In this document: positions 14,796 through 22,975 of the stretch, piece by piece
Position numbering within the stretch: the stretch's first letter is position 1
Layout: each line of letters starts with the position of its first letter
Assembly (NCBI GenBank): GCA_016782885.1
Contig: JADHXQ010000037.1
Coordinates: 1-39,486, forward strand
DNA: 39,486 nucleotides
Direction of reading: 5' to 3'
Source of the DNA: Phycisphaerae bacterium
Lineage (GTDB): Bacteria > Planctomycetota > Phycisphaerae > SM23-33
The notes under the pieces: generated by a model
Databases searched by the model: none
What the model was told of the DNA's origin: nothing
The model's input: only the letters and a program-made list of their open reading frames with translations
Program-made: the position numbers and the translations under genes

Positions 14796-15665
14796 ATGAC
14801 ACTGACCTATGTGAACCACGAGAATATTTCGTTGCGCAACAATCCGGACTTTTCGGAAGTGTGGCTGCATGACCGGATCGCCGAGAATCCGGCGATTCTG
14901 GGCTTGGGACCGCTTGATGTCCTGGACCGCGAGCGGGTGCAGCACAAGGCCGGACGGCTTGACATGCTGCTGTACGATGCCGACAGGAACTGCCGATACG
15001 AGGTGGAGATAATGCTGGGGGCCACCGATCCCAGCCATATCGTCCGATGCATCGAATACTGGGACGTCGAGCGGCGGCGCTATCCGGCTTACGATCACGT
15101 GGCCGTCCTTGTGGCGGAAGATGTAACCGGGCGGTTTCTGAGCTTCATGGGCCTTCTGTCGGGCAGCATTCCGCTTATCGCGATCCAGCTTAACGCACTG
15201 CGGGTCGGAGATTCCATCGTGCTGAATTTCGCGAAGGTATTGGACCAGACGGCGCTGCGGGAAGATGACACGACGAATACGGGCGGAGAGGGAGTGAATC
15301 GCGAATATTGGGATGCACGTGTTGGCGAGAAAATCATGAGCGTTTGTAACCGCGTGCTGGAGATGATCAATGAGAAGGCCGACAGCCCGCAGCAGTTCAG
15401 CTATTGCAAGGGCTACGTAGGGCTGACCGACGGGATAAGCACGCGGAACTTCATTTACTTCAGTCCAAGAAAGTCGTATGTGCATCTAAGTGCTTCTCTG
15501 AATGAGCGCGAAGAGTGGCTGACGCGATTGGACGATGCGGGACTGCCCGCTACACCGAGAAGGTCGTCCATCGTTCGGACAACGATCACGCCGGAACAGT
15601 TTGAAACGCATCATGAATTGATACGCGAACTGGTAGACGCGGCCGTTGAGAATCATCAGGCGTGA
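14796..15665 (+). CDS. PD-(D/E)XK nuclease-like protein (NucS-like fold)
   Basis: The third operon gene encodes 289 residues and starts two bases after the previous stop, with GGGAAG as ribosome site. Residues about 18-135 carry a PD-(D/E)XK-type core: E21..LHDRIAENPAILGLG, a strand, GRLDML (53-58, Asp56), then YEVEIMLGATDPSHIVRCIEYWD, with Glu69 and Glu71 on the catalytic strand. The layout matches the NucS/DUF91-like branch, in which GRxD and E-x-[KM] bind the metal. I recall related uncharacterised bacterial proteins with the same ATDPSHI..IEYWD and VLVAEDVTGRFL segments. The C-terminal half (165-289) has a strand-rich part and no known motif. It may cut or bind DNA for the operon. Confidence 0.65.
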   Translation: MTLTYVNHENISLRNNPDFSEVWLHDRIAENPAILGLGPLDVLDRERVQHKAGRLDMLLYDADRNCRYEVEIMLGATDPSHIVRCIEYWDVERRRYPAYDHVAVLVAEDVTGRFLSFMGLLSGSIPLIAIQLNALRVGDSIVLNFAKVLDQTALREDDTTNTGGEGVNREYWDARVGEKIMSVCNRVLEMINEKADSPQQFSYCKGYVGLTDGISTRNFIYFSPRKSYVHLSASLNEREEWLTRLDDAGLPATPRRSSIVRTTITPEQFETHHELIRELVDAAVENHQA

Positions 15666-15882
15666 CCTGCGGTTGTTATCGGTCGTAAAGTGAGGTTCAT
15701 ATCGGCGGTTCTGTCACCCCGTTGGCGGCGCTGCGCGAGATAGTCCGCCGGCGGCGGATCTTCGATAAGAAAGTTGTAAGTAGAGCGGTACGGCGGACGG
15801 CGATAACCGTCGCTCCTTGTTTCGCTCTTCGAACTTCGCAGGACAGGCCGCGACAAGTGAAAGCGGTATGGCGAGGCGAAAG

Positions 15883-15997
15883 ATGGGGATTGGCTCGGTA
15901 ACCGTAGGCCGACGGGCCTGTCACCATTCTTCCGGCGAATGTGTCGGCGGCGGGAAAAGGGGACAGGCACCTGCGCTTCGCTCCGGAGCCAGTCCCC
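15883..15997. repeat. Pair of inverted REP-like palindromes (BIME-like)
   Basis: The second element, 15959-15997, starts GGGGACAGGC and ends GCCAGTCCCC, with an inner GCG-CTTC-GC stem. The first, 15883-15927, starts ATGGGGATTGGCTC and ends GGGCCTGTCACCAT; it is a diverged copy in the opposite orientation. GGGGACAGGC...GCCAGTCCCC palindromes recur in genomes that carry REP-associated tyrosine transposases. The gap 15666-16284 otherwise holds the 9-nt array at 16066-16092 and a poor promoter-like region before 16285. Confidence 0.6.
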
Positions 15998-16065
15998 ATT
16001 TCCCTGCCACAGCATGTTCGATCAATCCCGCTAAACACGTACGCCGCAGATGCTGTCGGCCGTTA

Positions 16066-16092
16066 CCTTCCGTGCCTTCCGTGCTTTCCGTG
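16066..16092. repeat. Three tandem 9-nt units CCTTCCGTG
   Basis: CCTTCCGTG, CCTTCCGTG and CTTTCCGTG are contiguous. On the minus strand they read CACGGAAGG. They share period and form with the units at 184-275. Confidence 0.7.
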
Positions 16093-16284
16093 GTAAAAAA
16101 CGCCGTCGCCGTAACTACATCTGCGCTATCCGCCTGCCGCGTCGAAGCCTCGGCGGAGACGGGTGGCAAAAAAAGTGTCGTCGTAATCAGACGGACCTGT
16201 ATTGAATTTGCCCGCCCGGTCTTATATCCTGTCGCAGTCGAAAGGCAAACGCGCGCACGTGAGTAACTCGAAAGGGAAAGTAAC

Positions 16285-19149
16285 ATGAACGATCGCCCCA
16301 CAATCAACGTTCTGGTATGTCTTTTTGTACTGGCGGGCCTCGTCGTCGCGGCTGCGCCGCTGAGCGGCGCCGATGCGCCTGAGAACACGAAGTTCTCCAC
16401 GAAAGGGCCCACCGAGAAGACGCCCTCCTACTCGCAGTACTTCACCTGGATCAACAATACCAACGAGGGCGCCACCGAGAAGAACACGCTGGCCAACCTC
16501 GACTTCTTCAAGTGGCTGCACGACGAGTACGGTATGGTGCTGGACATTTACGCCTTCGATGCCGGCGCGATCGACGGACCGCGCCATTACGGCACGATCA
16601 GCGACGATACATTCAAATCCAACTACCCAAACGGTTGGGATGCAATCGTCAAGAAGGCCGCGGCAATGGGCACGCGCCTGGGCGTGTGGCTCGGCCCCGA
16701 CGGGTTCGGCGACACTCCCGCCGAAGAAAAGGCCCGGCGCGACATGCTCGTCAAGCTCTGCAAAGAGTATAAATTCGCGCTGTTCAAGATGGACGCCGTA
16801 TGCTCGCAACTTCGCGAATCCAAGCAGGAGGCGCTCAAGCAGACGCTCATCGAGTGCCGCAAACACAGCCCGGACCTGATCCTGCTGAACCATCGCCTGA
16901 AACTCGGCGTGGCGGAACCGCACGCCACCACGTTTCTCTGGGGCGGGGCGGAGACGTATATCGACGTACACATGGCCAACTGGGCGAGCACGGCCCCGCA
17001 CAACCGCGCCTCGGCGCTGTCGCGCGGGCTGCCGCCCAAGCTGATGCGCCTGACCGAAGACCACGGCGTGTGCATAAGCTCCTGCATCGACTTCTGGGAC
17101 GACGACCTGATCCTGCAGGCCTTCAACCGCTGCCTGATCCTCGCGCCGGAGACCTACGGAAGCCCATGGTTCATGCGCGATGACGAGTACCCGAAGTTCG
17201 CCCGGATCAACAACCTGCACCGCCGCTGGCGCGATATCATGGTCAACGGTATCGTATTGCCCGAGGAGCAGTATGGGCGGTCGGCCGTGTCGCGCGGCGA
17301 TGAATCGACCCGCCTGATCACCCTTCGCAACCTCTCGTGGGAGCCGAAGCACTTCACCGTCAAACTCGACAAGACCGTCGGACTAGACGGCGCGGGTACT
17401 GTCGAACTGCGCCAGTTCCACCCGACCGAAAGGATCATCGGGCGTTTCAAGCCCGGCGCCGAAGTGAAGGTCGAGGTCCTGGCGTTCCGCTCGTGTCTCC
17501 TGCTGGCCACCAGCAAGCCCTCGGGCGAATTGGGCGTCGAGGGCTGCGACTACCAGGTGGTGCGCGACGCGCCGGGCAAGAGCGTCATTATCAAACTGCT
17601 GGGCATGCCCGGTACGAAGGCGGCTGTAAAACTCGCGCCGACCGGCCGCAAATTCGCCGGGGCGAGCCTCAATGGCGCCTCGGCCGCCGATCTGCTGAAG
17701 GGCAAGACGGTTGAGGTGGCGTTTGCGGGCGCGCCGCTCAAGGGGCTGTGGCACCGCAAGCTGGGCGAATTGAAGGAGACGAAGATACCCGCCGACGCCG
17801 AGGCCCTGTACGAGGCGAGCTGCTTCTCCGCCGACAATAACGCCCTGGAATACCGCTCGGTCGAACGGTCCGGGCCGACGAAGATCCCGCAGGTCCGCGC
17901 CGCGCGTGAAATCTTCTTCGCCCAGAAACTGCTGCGCGAGCGCGGGTGCTGCGACCGGTTCATGTTCGACGGCGACGCGGAGACGTTTTTCGGGGGCCCG
18001 AGGGCGCGGGTCATCCGCGGCGGGGCATTGCGCCTCGATTTCGGCAAGGACGTCCGGTTGAGCGGCTTGGACATCACCGGTTCGTATGATGATTCGGGCA
18101 TCTCGAACATCATCCCCGCGAGATACCTGGCCGGCCGCGACGGGAAGCCCGGCGGCCTGACAGGCGAGTATTTCCAGGGCTCGAAGTTCGAGGGCAAGCC
18201 CGTTGTGACGCGTTTCGACCGCCAGATCAGCTTCCGCTGGCGCGGGGACCCGGTCAGGGGCGTCTCGGGCAAGGACTACTGCATCCGCTGGACGGGCAGG
18301 ATCACGCCCGCAAAATCCGGTTCGTACAGGTTCAGCACCGGCGGTAACAGGGGCGCAAGGCTTTGGGTGGACGGTAAGCTGGTTATCAAACCGCCGAGCG
18401 GCAAGGACGCCGCAATCGCCGCCGGCGCGATCGACCTGAAGGCCGGCAAAGCCTGCGAGATCAAGCTGGAGCACGTAAGGCGTCTTGGCGGGACGAGGGT
18501 ACAACTCGCCTGGGCTGACAACTCGCCGGCGGCGCCGCAGGTGTCGAACGATCTGGCCCGCTGGCGAACCGTCGCGTTCAAGAAGACCCCCGACGGTATG
18601 ACCGTCGACCTGTCCGCCGCGGGGCCGGTGCGTTACTTCCGCATGGGCGGGACGTTCACGACCCTGCGCGAGGTGGCGGGGCGTTCGCCCGCGGGACAGG
18701 CCGCCAAACGCGACGCCTGGCGCGGGTCGAACCTGTTTGCCTCGTACGGTTCAGCCGCCGCGGTCAAGGCATGGCAGTGCTCGTTTGAGTTGGCTGAGGC
18801 CGCCAGAGGCGCTTACCTGTGCATCGCCGTCAACGGGCGGCACGGTCCGGAGATGGCGTATGCGGCGCTGCGAGTGGCGGGCAAACCGGCAGGCTGCCCG
18901 GCGCGAGCCCCGTCCTACATGGTCAATCAATGGGAGTATCCGGTCAGACCGCCCGTGCAGAACATGACGTATTACGTGCCCGTCACCGGCGACATGATCG
19001 GCAAGCCGATCGACGCGGTCGTGCTCGGGCTCGACGGAGTAGGCGACAACGTCGCCCCGGCGGTCTGGCTTACGGCATATCCGATCCCGCACGAATCGGT
19101 GGAACTGATCCTGGAGACAAACTCCCCGCCGCCAAAGAAAACGCGGTAG
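16285..19149 (+). CDS. Secreted clan GH-D-like glycoside hydrolase with PA14 domain
   Basis: The 954-residue protein has a Sec signal peptide (about 1-29, ending PLSGADA). The N-terminal (beta/alpha)8 region, about 45-370, resembles alpha-galactosidase-like enzymes of clan GH-D. It has FTWINNTNEG, an active-site strand FALFKMDAV with the Lys168-x-Asp170 motif that carries the nucleophile in GH27/GH36, and SSCIDFWDDD as a candidate region for the acid/base. A beta-sandwich follows (about 370-600). A PA14 domain lies at about 623-760 (GLTGEYFQGSKFEG, then YCIRWTGRITP.KSGSYRF...GARLWVDGKLV) and usually binds glycans. The C-terminus resembles an NPCBM-like or jelly-roll module. GGGA precedes ATG 16285. 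The gene is followed after 82 bases by a GH27 gene in the same direction. Substrate is unknown; alpha-galactosides are the obvious guess. Confidence 0.75.
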   Translation: MNDRPTINVLVCLFVLAGLVVAAAPLSGADAPENTKFSTKGPTEKTPSYSQYFTWINNTNEGATEKNTLANLDFFKWLHDEYGMVLDIYAFDAGAIDGPRHYGTISDDTFKSNYPNGWDAIVKKAAAMGTRLGVWLGPDGFGDTPAEEKARRDMLVKLCKEYKFALFKMDAVCSQLRESKQEALKQTLIECRKHSPDLILLNHRLKLGVAEPHATTFLWGGAETYIDVHMANWASTAPHNRASALSRGLPPKLMRLTEDHGVCISSCIDFWDDDLILQAFNRCLILAPETYGSPWFMRDDEYPKFARINNLHRRWRDIMVNGIVLPEEQYGRSAVSRGDESTRLITLRNLSWEPKHFTVKLDKTVGLDGAGTVELRQFHPTERIIGRFKPGAEVKVEVLAFRSCLLLATSKPSGELGVEGCDYQVVRDAPGKSVIIKLLGMPGTKAAVKLAPTGRKFAGASLNGASAADLLKGKTVEVAFAGAPLKGLWHRKLGELKETKIPADAEALYEASCFSADNNALEYRSVERSGPTKIPQVRAAREIFFAQKLLRERGCCDRFMFDGDAETFFGGPRARVIRGGALRLDFGKDVRLSGLDITGSYDDSGISNIIPARYLAGRDGKPGGLTGEYFQGSKFEGKPVVTRFDRQISFRWRGDPVRGVSGKDYCIRWTGRITPAKSGSYRFSTGGNRGARLWVDGKLVIKPPSGKDAAIAAGAIDLKAGKACEIKLEHVRRLGGTRVQLAWADNSPAAPQVSNDLARWRTVAFKKTPDGMTVDLSAAGPVRYFRMGGTFTTLREVAGRSPAGQAAKRDAWRGSNLFASYGSAAAVKAWQCSFELAEAARGAYLCIAVNGRHGPEMAYAALRVAGKPAGCPARAPSYMVNQWEYPVRPPVQNMTYYVPVTGDMIGKPIDAVVLGLDGVGDNVAPAVWLTAYPIPHESVELILETNSPPPKKTR

Positions 19150-19231
19150 TTGTCGATCGCCGGCGATCCGGTCACAATCACCGCCAACGCTCCATACCGG
19201 AAACTATTCGACAGGTTCAGGGAGAAAAAAA

Positions 19232-20566
19232 ATGGCAAACAATACTCTACAAAACTCCATTTGGATGATATTGCCCGTGATGGCCGTCGCGATGCTGCTG
19301 CCGTCGTGCGCGGCGCCCGCTGACCGGTTGGCGCCTCCCATGGGATGGAACAGTTATACCGGTTACAGCATCGCCGTGACCGAAGCGGAACTGCTGAAGA
19401 ACATCGATTTTATGAGCGAAAAACTCCTGCCCTACGGATACGATACGGTAACTGTGGATAACGGGTGGTTCCTGTCGGGCATCGGCAAGGGTATCGAGAT
19501 TTCGCTCGACGAATACGGGCGGCCCGATTCGAACGAACACTTCTTCCCGCACGGACTGAAGTACACAATCGATTACGCCCACAAAAAGAATGTAAAGTTC
19601 GGTATCTGGCTGCTCAGGGGGATTGTCCGCCGGGCCGTCGACGAAAACCTGCCCGTCGAGGGGACGAAGTATCGCATGAAGGATATCGTCAACATGAAGT
19701 CCAGGTGCCCCTGGGCGGTTAAACCGTGGTGGAACTACGGCGTTGATATGAGCAAGCCCGGCGCACAGGAGTATTACGACGGACTGGTCAGGAAGTACGC
19801 CGACATGGGCGTCGATTTCATCAAGTTCGACGACATCGTGCCCAATCCGGGCGAAGTGGAGGCCGTCGTGAAGGCGATCGCCAAATGCGGGCGGAAGATC
19901 GTCCTGAGCCTCTCGCCCGGCGATCACATCAACGTGAAGCACAGCGGCGCCTACAAAATGGCGAACATGGTGCGCATCACCAGCGACATCTGGGACCACC
20001 AGGGCAGCCTCGAGACCACGTTCAAGCGGTGGGAGGCGATGCAGAATTATGATGGGGCGAAAACGAACAGTTGGCTCGACATGGACATGATTTGTTTCGG
20101 GCGGCTTCAGGTCACCGGCAAGAACGGCGGGCGGGACTGCCGCTTCACCAAAGACCAGAAACGCACCTTCATGGTCCAGCGGGCGCTGGCTGCGAGCCCT
20201 CTGATGCTCGGCGGGGTGCTGTACAGCATGGACGATTTTTCCATGAGCCTGTTCACCCATCCCGAGATCCTCAAGTGCAATCAGAACGGGGTCGTCGGCA
20301 AGCTGGCGCATCGAGAGGGCAAAGTCGACGTATGGAAAACGCCGGAAAAAGGCAACCCGGCCAGCGGTTGGATCGGCGTATTCAACAGGGACGCCAAGGC
20401 CAAAACCACCGTCGGGAGAACCGCGAAAGACCTGGGATTGGACGGCGACCGGGGTTACGTGTTGACGGATATCTGGTCCGGGAAGAAGCTGCCCGCTTCC
20501 GGGAAATACACGTTTGAAATACCGCCCGCCGGCGTTGTGTTTTTGCGGTATGAGGCGGCGGAGTGA
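19232..20566 (+). CDS. GH27-family alpha-galactosidase-like lipoprotein
   Basis: The 444-residue protein opens with a hydrophobic signal and a probable lipobox LPSC (Cys26). The catalytic barrel starts with APPMGWNSYTGY, the GH27 signature. DTVTVDNGW, GIWLLRGI and VDFIKFDDI follow, the last with nucleophile candidate Asp200 in Lys198-Phe-Asp-Asp. VRITSDIWDHQG carries the expected acid/base Asp. ALAASPLMLGG and a C-terminal beta-sandwich (KVDVWKTPEK to PPAGVVFLRYE) complete the usual GH27 layout and length. It should release terminal alpha-galactose, or a related sugar, at the cell envelope. AGGGAG precedes ATG 19232. The stop codon is formed by a 7-nt repeat at 20564. Confidence 0.88.
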   Translation: MANNTLQNSIWMILPVMAVAMLLPSCAAPADRLAPPMGWNSYTGYSIAVTEAELLKNIDFMSEKLLPYGYDTVTVDNGWFLSGIGKGIEISLDEYGRPDSNEHFFPHGLKYTIDYAHKKNVKFGIWLLRGIVRRAVDENLPVEGTKYRMKDIVNMKSRCPWAVKPWWNYGVDMSKPGAQEYYDGLVRKYADMGVDFIKFDDIVPNPGEVEAVVKAIAKCGRKIVLSLSPGDHINVKHSGAYKMANMVRITSDIWDHQGSLETTFKRWEAMQNYDGAKTNSWLDMDMICFGRLQVTGKNGGRDCRFTKDQKRTFMVQRALAASPLMLGGVLYSMDDFSMSLFTHPEILKCNQNGVVGKLAHREGKVDVWKTPEKGNPASGWIGVFNRDAKAKTTVGRTAKDLGLDGDRGYVLTDIWSGKKLPASGKYTFEIPPAGVVFLRYEAAE

Positions 20567-20619
20567 TCAGTAATCAGTGACCGGACAACCTGACGGCGCC
20601 GCCTTAACCGCTTGCGGTT
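20564..20619. repeat. 7-nt repeat and small palindrome between convergent genes
   Basis: TGATCAG-TAATCAG-TGA (20564-20580) are 7-nt units, the first of which supplies the GH27 stop. AACCGC-TT-GCGGTT (20606-20619) is a short hairpin that could end transcription in both directions, but its T-tract is short. Confidence 0.45.
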
Positions 20620-20694
20620 TCGCGCGCCGTAAGTCGTGCGCCGTTAACTGACAACTCAGAACTTGATGTCCACTTTCTTCGCATCCTTCTTGTC

Positions 20695-21516
20695 TTATCG
20701 AGCGAGCTTTATGGTGATGGCGGATGGGCCTTTTTTGCCCAGGTGGAATTCGGTTTTTGTGGTCTTGCCGCCTGCGCTTACGGTTGCCGTATACGTTCCG
20801 TGGAAGCCGCGGAATGCGAACTTGCCCGCAGCGTCGCTCTTGCCCGCCGCCCGCGTGGACCATTCTTCGTGGAGGAGTTTCTTCAGCGTGGTGTAGACTT
20901 TCTTTGGGCTCAGGTCCTTGTGCAGCAGCCCGCCGCCCTTTAACCACGCTCCCCGCTCGCAGAGGTCCCACCATGTCAGCGCCACCACGTCCTTGTGTGC
21001 GAAGCAGATGCGGAAGAACTTCTCGGCGTACTCCCCCTGGGCGGATTCATCCCAGACGCCGCCGACGTGCGAACCGGTGATTTTCGCGCCGCTGGTGGTC
21101 GGGGTGAACTCGGTTATGTGCAGTTCCTTTCCGATCACCGCATCGTTATCGAACGCGACGACGACCTTCACCGGGGCCTTGGGGAGTTTGGCGGGGAGTT
21201 TGACGATGAACATGTAGACTTCCGGCTTGTCGCCTGTGACGTTAATGCGGCCGACCGCGGCGCCGTTGAACCGGAGCGACATTTTCGGCCAGACGCCTCC
21301 GGCCGGCGATCCGTAAGCCGTTACCGCTATCTCGTACTGACCGCCGCCGGCGAACTCGATGTACTCACCGACCTCGCCGGCGGACCAGAGGTTCCACACC
21401 CCGCCGCTCGCGCCGCCGATGGTTTTGATCTGAGCCTCTGTCGCTTTGATCGTCAGCGCCGAAGCACTTCCCGCCAGGCAGCAGATTACTGAAACGGATA
21501 TCCATGTTCGCATCAT
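20695..21516 (-). CDS. Secreted GH10 xylanase remnant: carbohydrate-binding domain joined to the end of the catalytic barrel
   Basis: The 273-residue product has a signal peptide (1-20). Residues 21-128 form a beta-sandwich like the xylan-binding domain found in front of planctomycete GH10 enzymes (TEAQIKTIGGASGGVWNLWS, GEYIEFAGGGQYEI). From 131 the sequence reads as the last part of a GH10 barrel: ELHITEFTP with nucleophile Glu136, WDESAQGEYAEKFFRICFAH, VVALTWWDL and a C-terminal EEWSTRAAGKSDAAGKFAFRGFHGTY. The first six or so barrel strands, including the acid/base Glu in an Asn-Glu motif, are absent, so about 250-300 residues seem lost in frame. It is unlikely to be catalytic. ATG 21516 has GGGAG eight bases upstream and lies four bases after the PQQ gene, so the two form one operon. 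Confidence 0.75.
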   Translation of the reverse strand: MMRTWISVSVICCLAGSASALTIKATEAQIKTIGGASGGVWNLWSAGEVGEYIEFAGGGQYEIAVTAYGSPAGGVWPKMSLRFNGAAVGRINVTGDKPEVYMFIVKLPAKLPKAPVKVVVAFDNDAVIGKELHITEFTPTTSGAKITGSHVGGVWDESAQGEYAEKFFRICFAHKDVVALTWWDLCERGAWLKGGGLLHKDLSPKKVYTTLKKLLHEEWSTRAAGKSDAAGKFAFRGFHGTYTATVSAGGKTTKTEFHLGKKGPSAITIKLAR

Positions 21517-21520
21517 GAGA

Positions 21521-22801
21521 TTATCTCCCGCGGATGTCGTGGCACCACAGCGTATCGTGATATCGCAGGTATAGGCGCCCGTCGCAGATTACCGGATGAG
21601 CCCAGGAATCTTTGGTCTTGGCGCCGACGCGGCGGAAGCGACCTTTGGTTTCAAAGCCCTTGCCGGTTGGCTCGAGCAGGGCCATCTCGCCGCGTTCGGA
21701 GAAGCAGTAGAGCAGTCCGCCCGCCAGGACGGCCGATCCGCTGTTCAGGTCGCGTTTGGTGTAGAGCGTTTTTCCCGTCGCGAAGTCGATGCAGAACCAC
21801 CCGTCGCCCTTGCGATATCCCGACCCGTACAACCGCCCGCCTGAATGGATCACGCCGCCCGAGAGGCAGTTAAGCTCCGAGGTCCAGGTCTGCTCGACGC
21901 TTGCATTGGCGCCGCTGACTCTCAGGCGGTACTGTTCGGCCGGCTTGCCGTCGGGGCTCGTGACGAATACCTTCCCGTCGTGGTATACCGCCGCGGTCGC
22001 GATCACCTGGTAACGCGTCGGGCGCGGGCGGGACCAGAGTATTTTGCCCGTATCGGCGTTGACGCCGAAGGCCTGGTTCGAACTGAAGCTTACCAGGTGT
22101 CGCATGCCCCCATACTCGAAGAGGACCGGCGAGGCGTAGGCGGATGCATCTTTGCCCAGCGGCGCCGACGCCCAGATCGTCTTGCCGGTTTTCTTGTCGA
22201 GGGCAGCCATCATCGCCTTGCGCCCGCCGGGCGTCACGATCAGTCGCTCGGAGTCGATCAGGAGGCATTCGCTGTGGCCCCAGCGGATTTCCTTCGCGCC
22301 GAATCGCTGGAATGTGTCAACCGTCCAGATGGTCTTGCCCGACGCGGCGTCGAGGCATACGACCCGCCCGCGGGCGTTCATGTGGTACAGCTTCCCGCCG
22401 TCATACGTGCAACTCGACCGGGCGCCGGAATACGAGCGTTTCCACGACCGCCCGTTGCGAACCTTCCACTGGAGTTTTTCAACCGGGCCCGGGCGGTAAG
22501 CGAATATCCACAGATCCTCGCCGATGTCGCCGGTGATGTACAGCAGCCCGCCGGCGATAATCGGCGACGACCAGCCTCGCCCGATTCCCTTTACCGACCA
22601 GAGGAGCTTCGGACCGCCTTCAGGCCAGGCGGGCAGGAGATTTCTCTCGGGGCATTTCCCGTCGCGATTCGGCCCGCGCCATCGAGGCCAGGACAGGTGG
22701 GGGGGCTTTGATGGAACCGGATGCGCCCTCCCGGCGAGCAGGCACAGCACGCACGCTGTCACTATGCCTGTCAGAGCGGTTTTCGACATCGACATTGTCA
22801 T
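21521..22801 (-). CDS. Secreted PQQ-like beta-propeller protein
   Basis: The 426-residue protein has a signal peptide ending near AGRAHP. A WPRWRGPNRDG motif at about 38-48 is typical of large planctomycete PQQ-repeat families. Propeller blades follow with AxD..TGK.(I/L)W patterns: LDAASGKTIWTVD, LDKKTGKTIWASA, VNADTGKILWSR and IDFATGKTLYTK. No dehydrogenase signature or PQQ-binding vicinal cysteine pair is evident, so it is more likely a scaffold or binding protein than an enzyme. Three in-frame starts are possible (22801, 22795, 22789). AAAGG lies too close to the first, so 22795 is the best spaced. A sigma70-like promoter lies at 22852-22881. It is the first gene of an operon with the GH10 remnant. 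Confidence 0.85.
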   Translation of the reverse strand: MTMSMSKTALTGIVTACVLCLLAGRAHPVPSKPPHLSWPRWRGPNRDGKCPERNLLPAWPEGGPKLLWSVKGIGRGWSSPIIAGGLLYITGDIGEDLWIFAYRPGPVEKLQWKVRNGRSWKRSYSGARSSCTYDGGKLYHMNARGRVVCLDAASGKTIWTVDTFQRFGAKEIRWGHSECLLIDSERLIVTPGGRKAMMAALDKKTGKTIWASAPLGKDASAYASPVLFEYGGMRHLVSFSSNQAFGVNADTGKILWSRPRPTRYQVIATAAVYHDGKVFVTSPDGKPAEQYRLRVSGANASVEQTWTSELNCLSGGVIHSGGRLYGSGYRKGDGWFCIDFATGKTLYTKRDLNSGSAVLAGGLLYCFSERGEMALLEPTGKGFETKGRFRRVGAKTKDSWAHPVICDGRLYLRYHDTLWCHDIRGR

Positions 22802-22851
22802 GCACCTTTCGGCATGTTCGGCGACCGGATGGGCGCCGGGCAGGGGCCGCG

Positions 22852-22881
22852 ATTATACTCCCGCCGGGGCGGTTTGGGCAA
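22852..22881 (-). promoter_or_regulatory. Promoter of the PQQ-propeller operon
   Basis: On the minus strand, TTGCCC (22876-22881) and TATAAT (22852-22857) are 18 bases apart. The predicted start lies about 45 bases before the gene. Confidence 0.7.
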
Positions 22882-22975
22882 ATATTCGTCAAAGGGCGCC
22901 GGAATTCGGGAACCCTTCGGCCCGTTCGTGCGTCAAAAGAGTTGTAACTAAACCTTCGGGAATGAGGACAGAATC

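Noticed and set aside
15817..16266. 149-codon ORF in the spacer before the first glycosidase
   Set aside because: It runs through palindromes and 9-nt repeats and has no ribosome site or motif.
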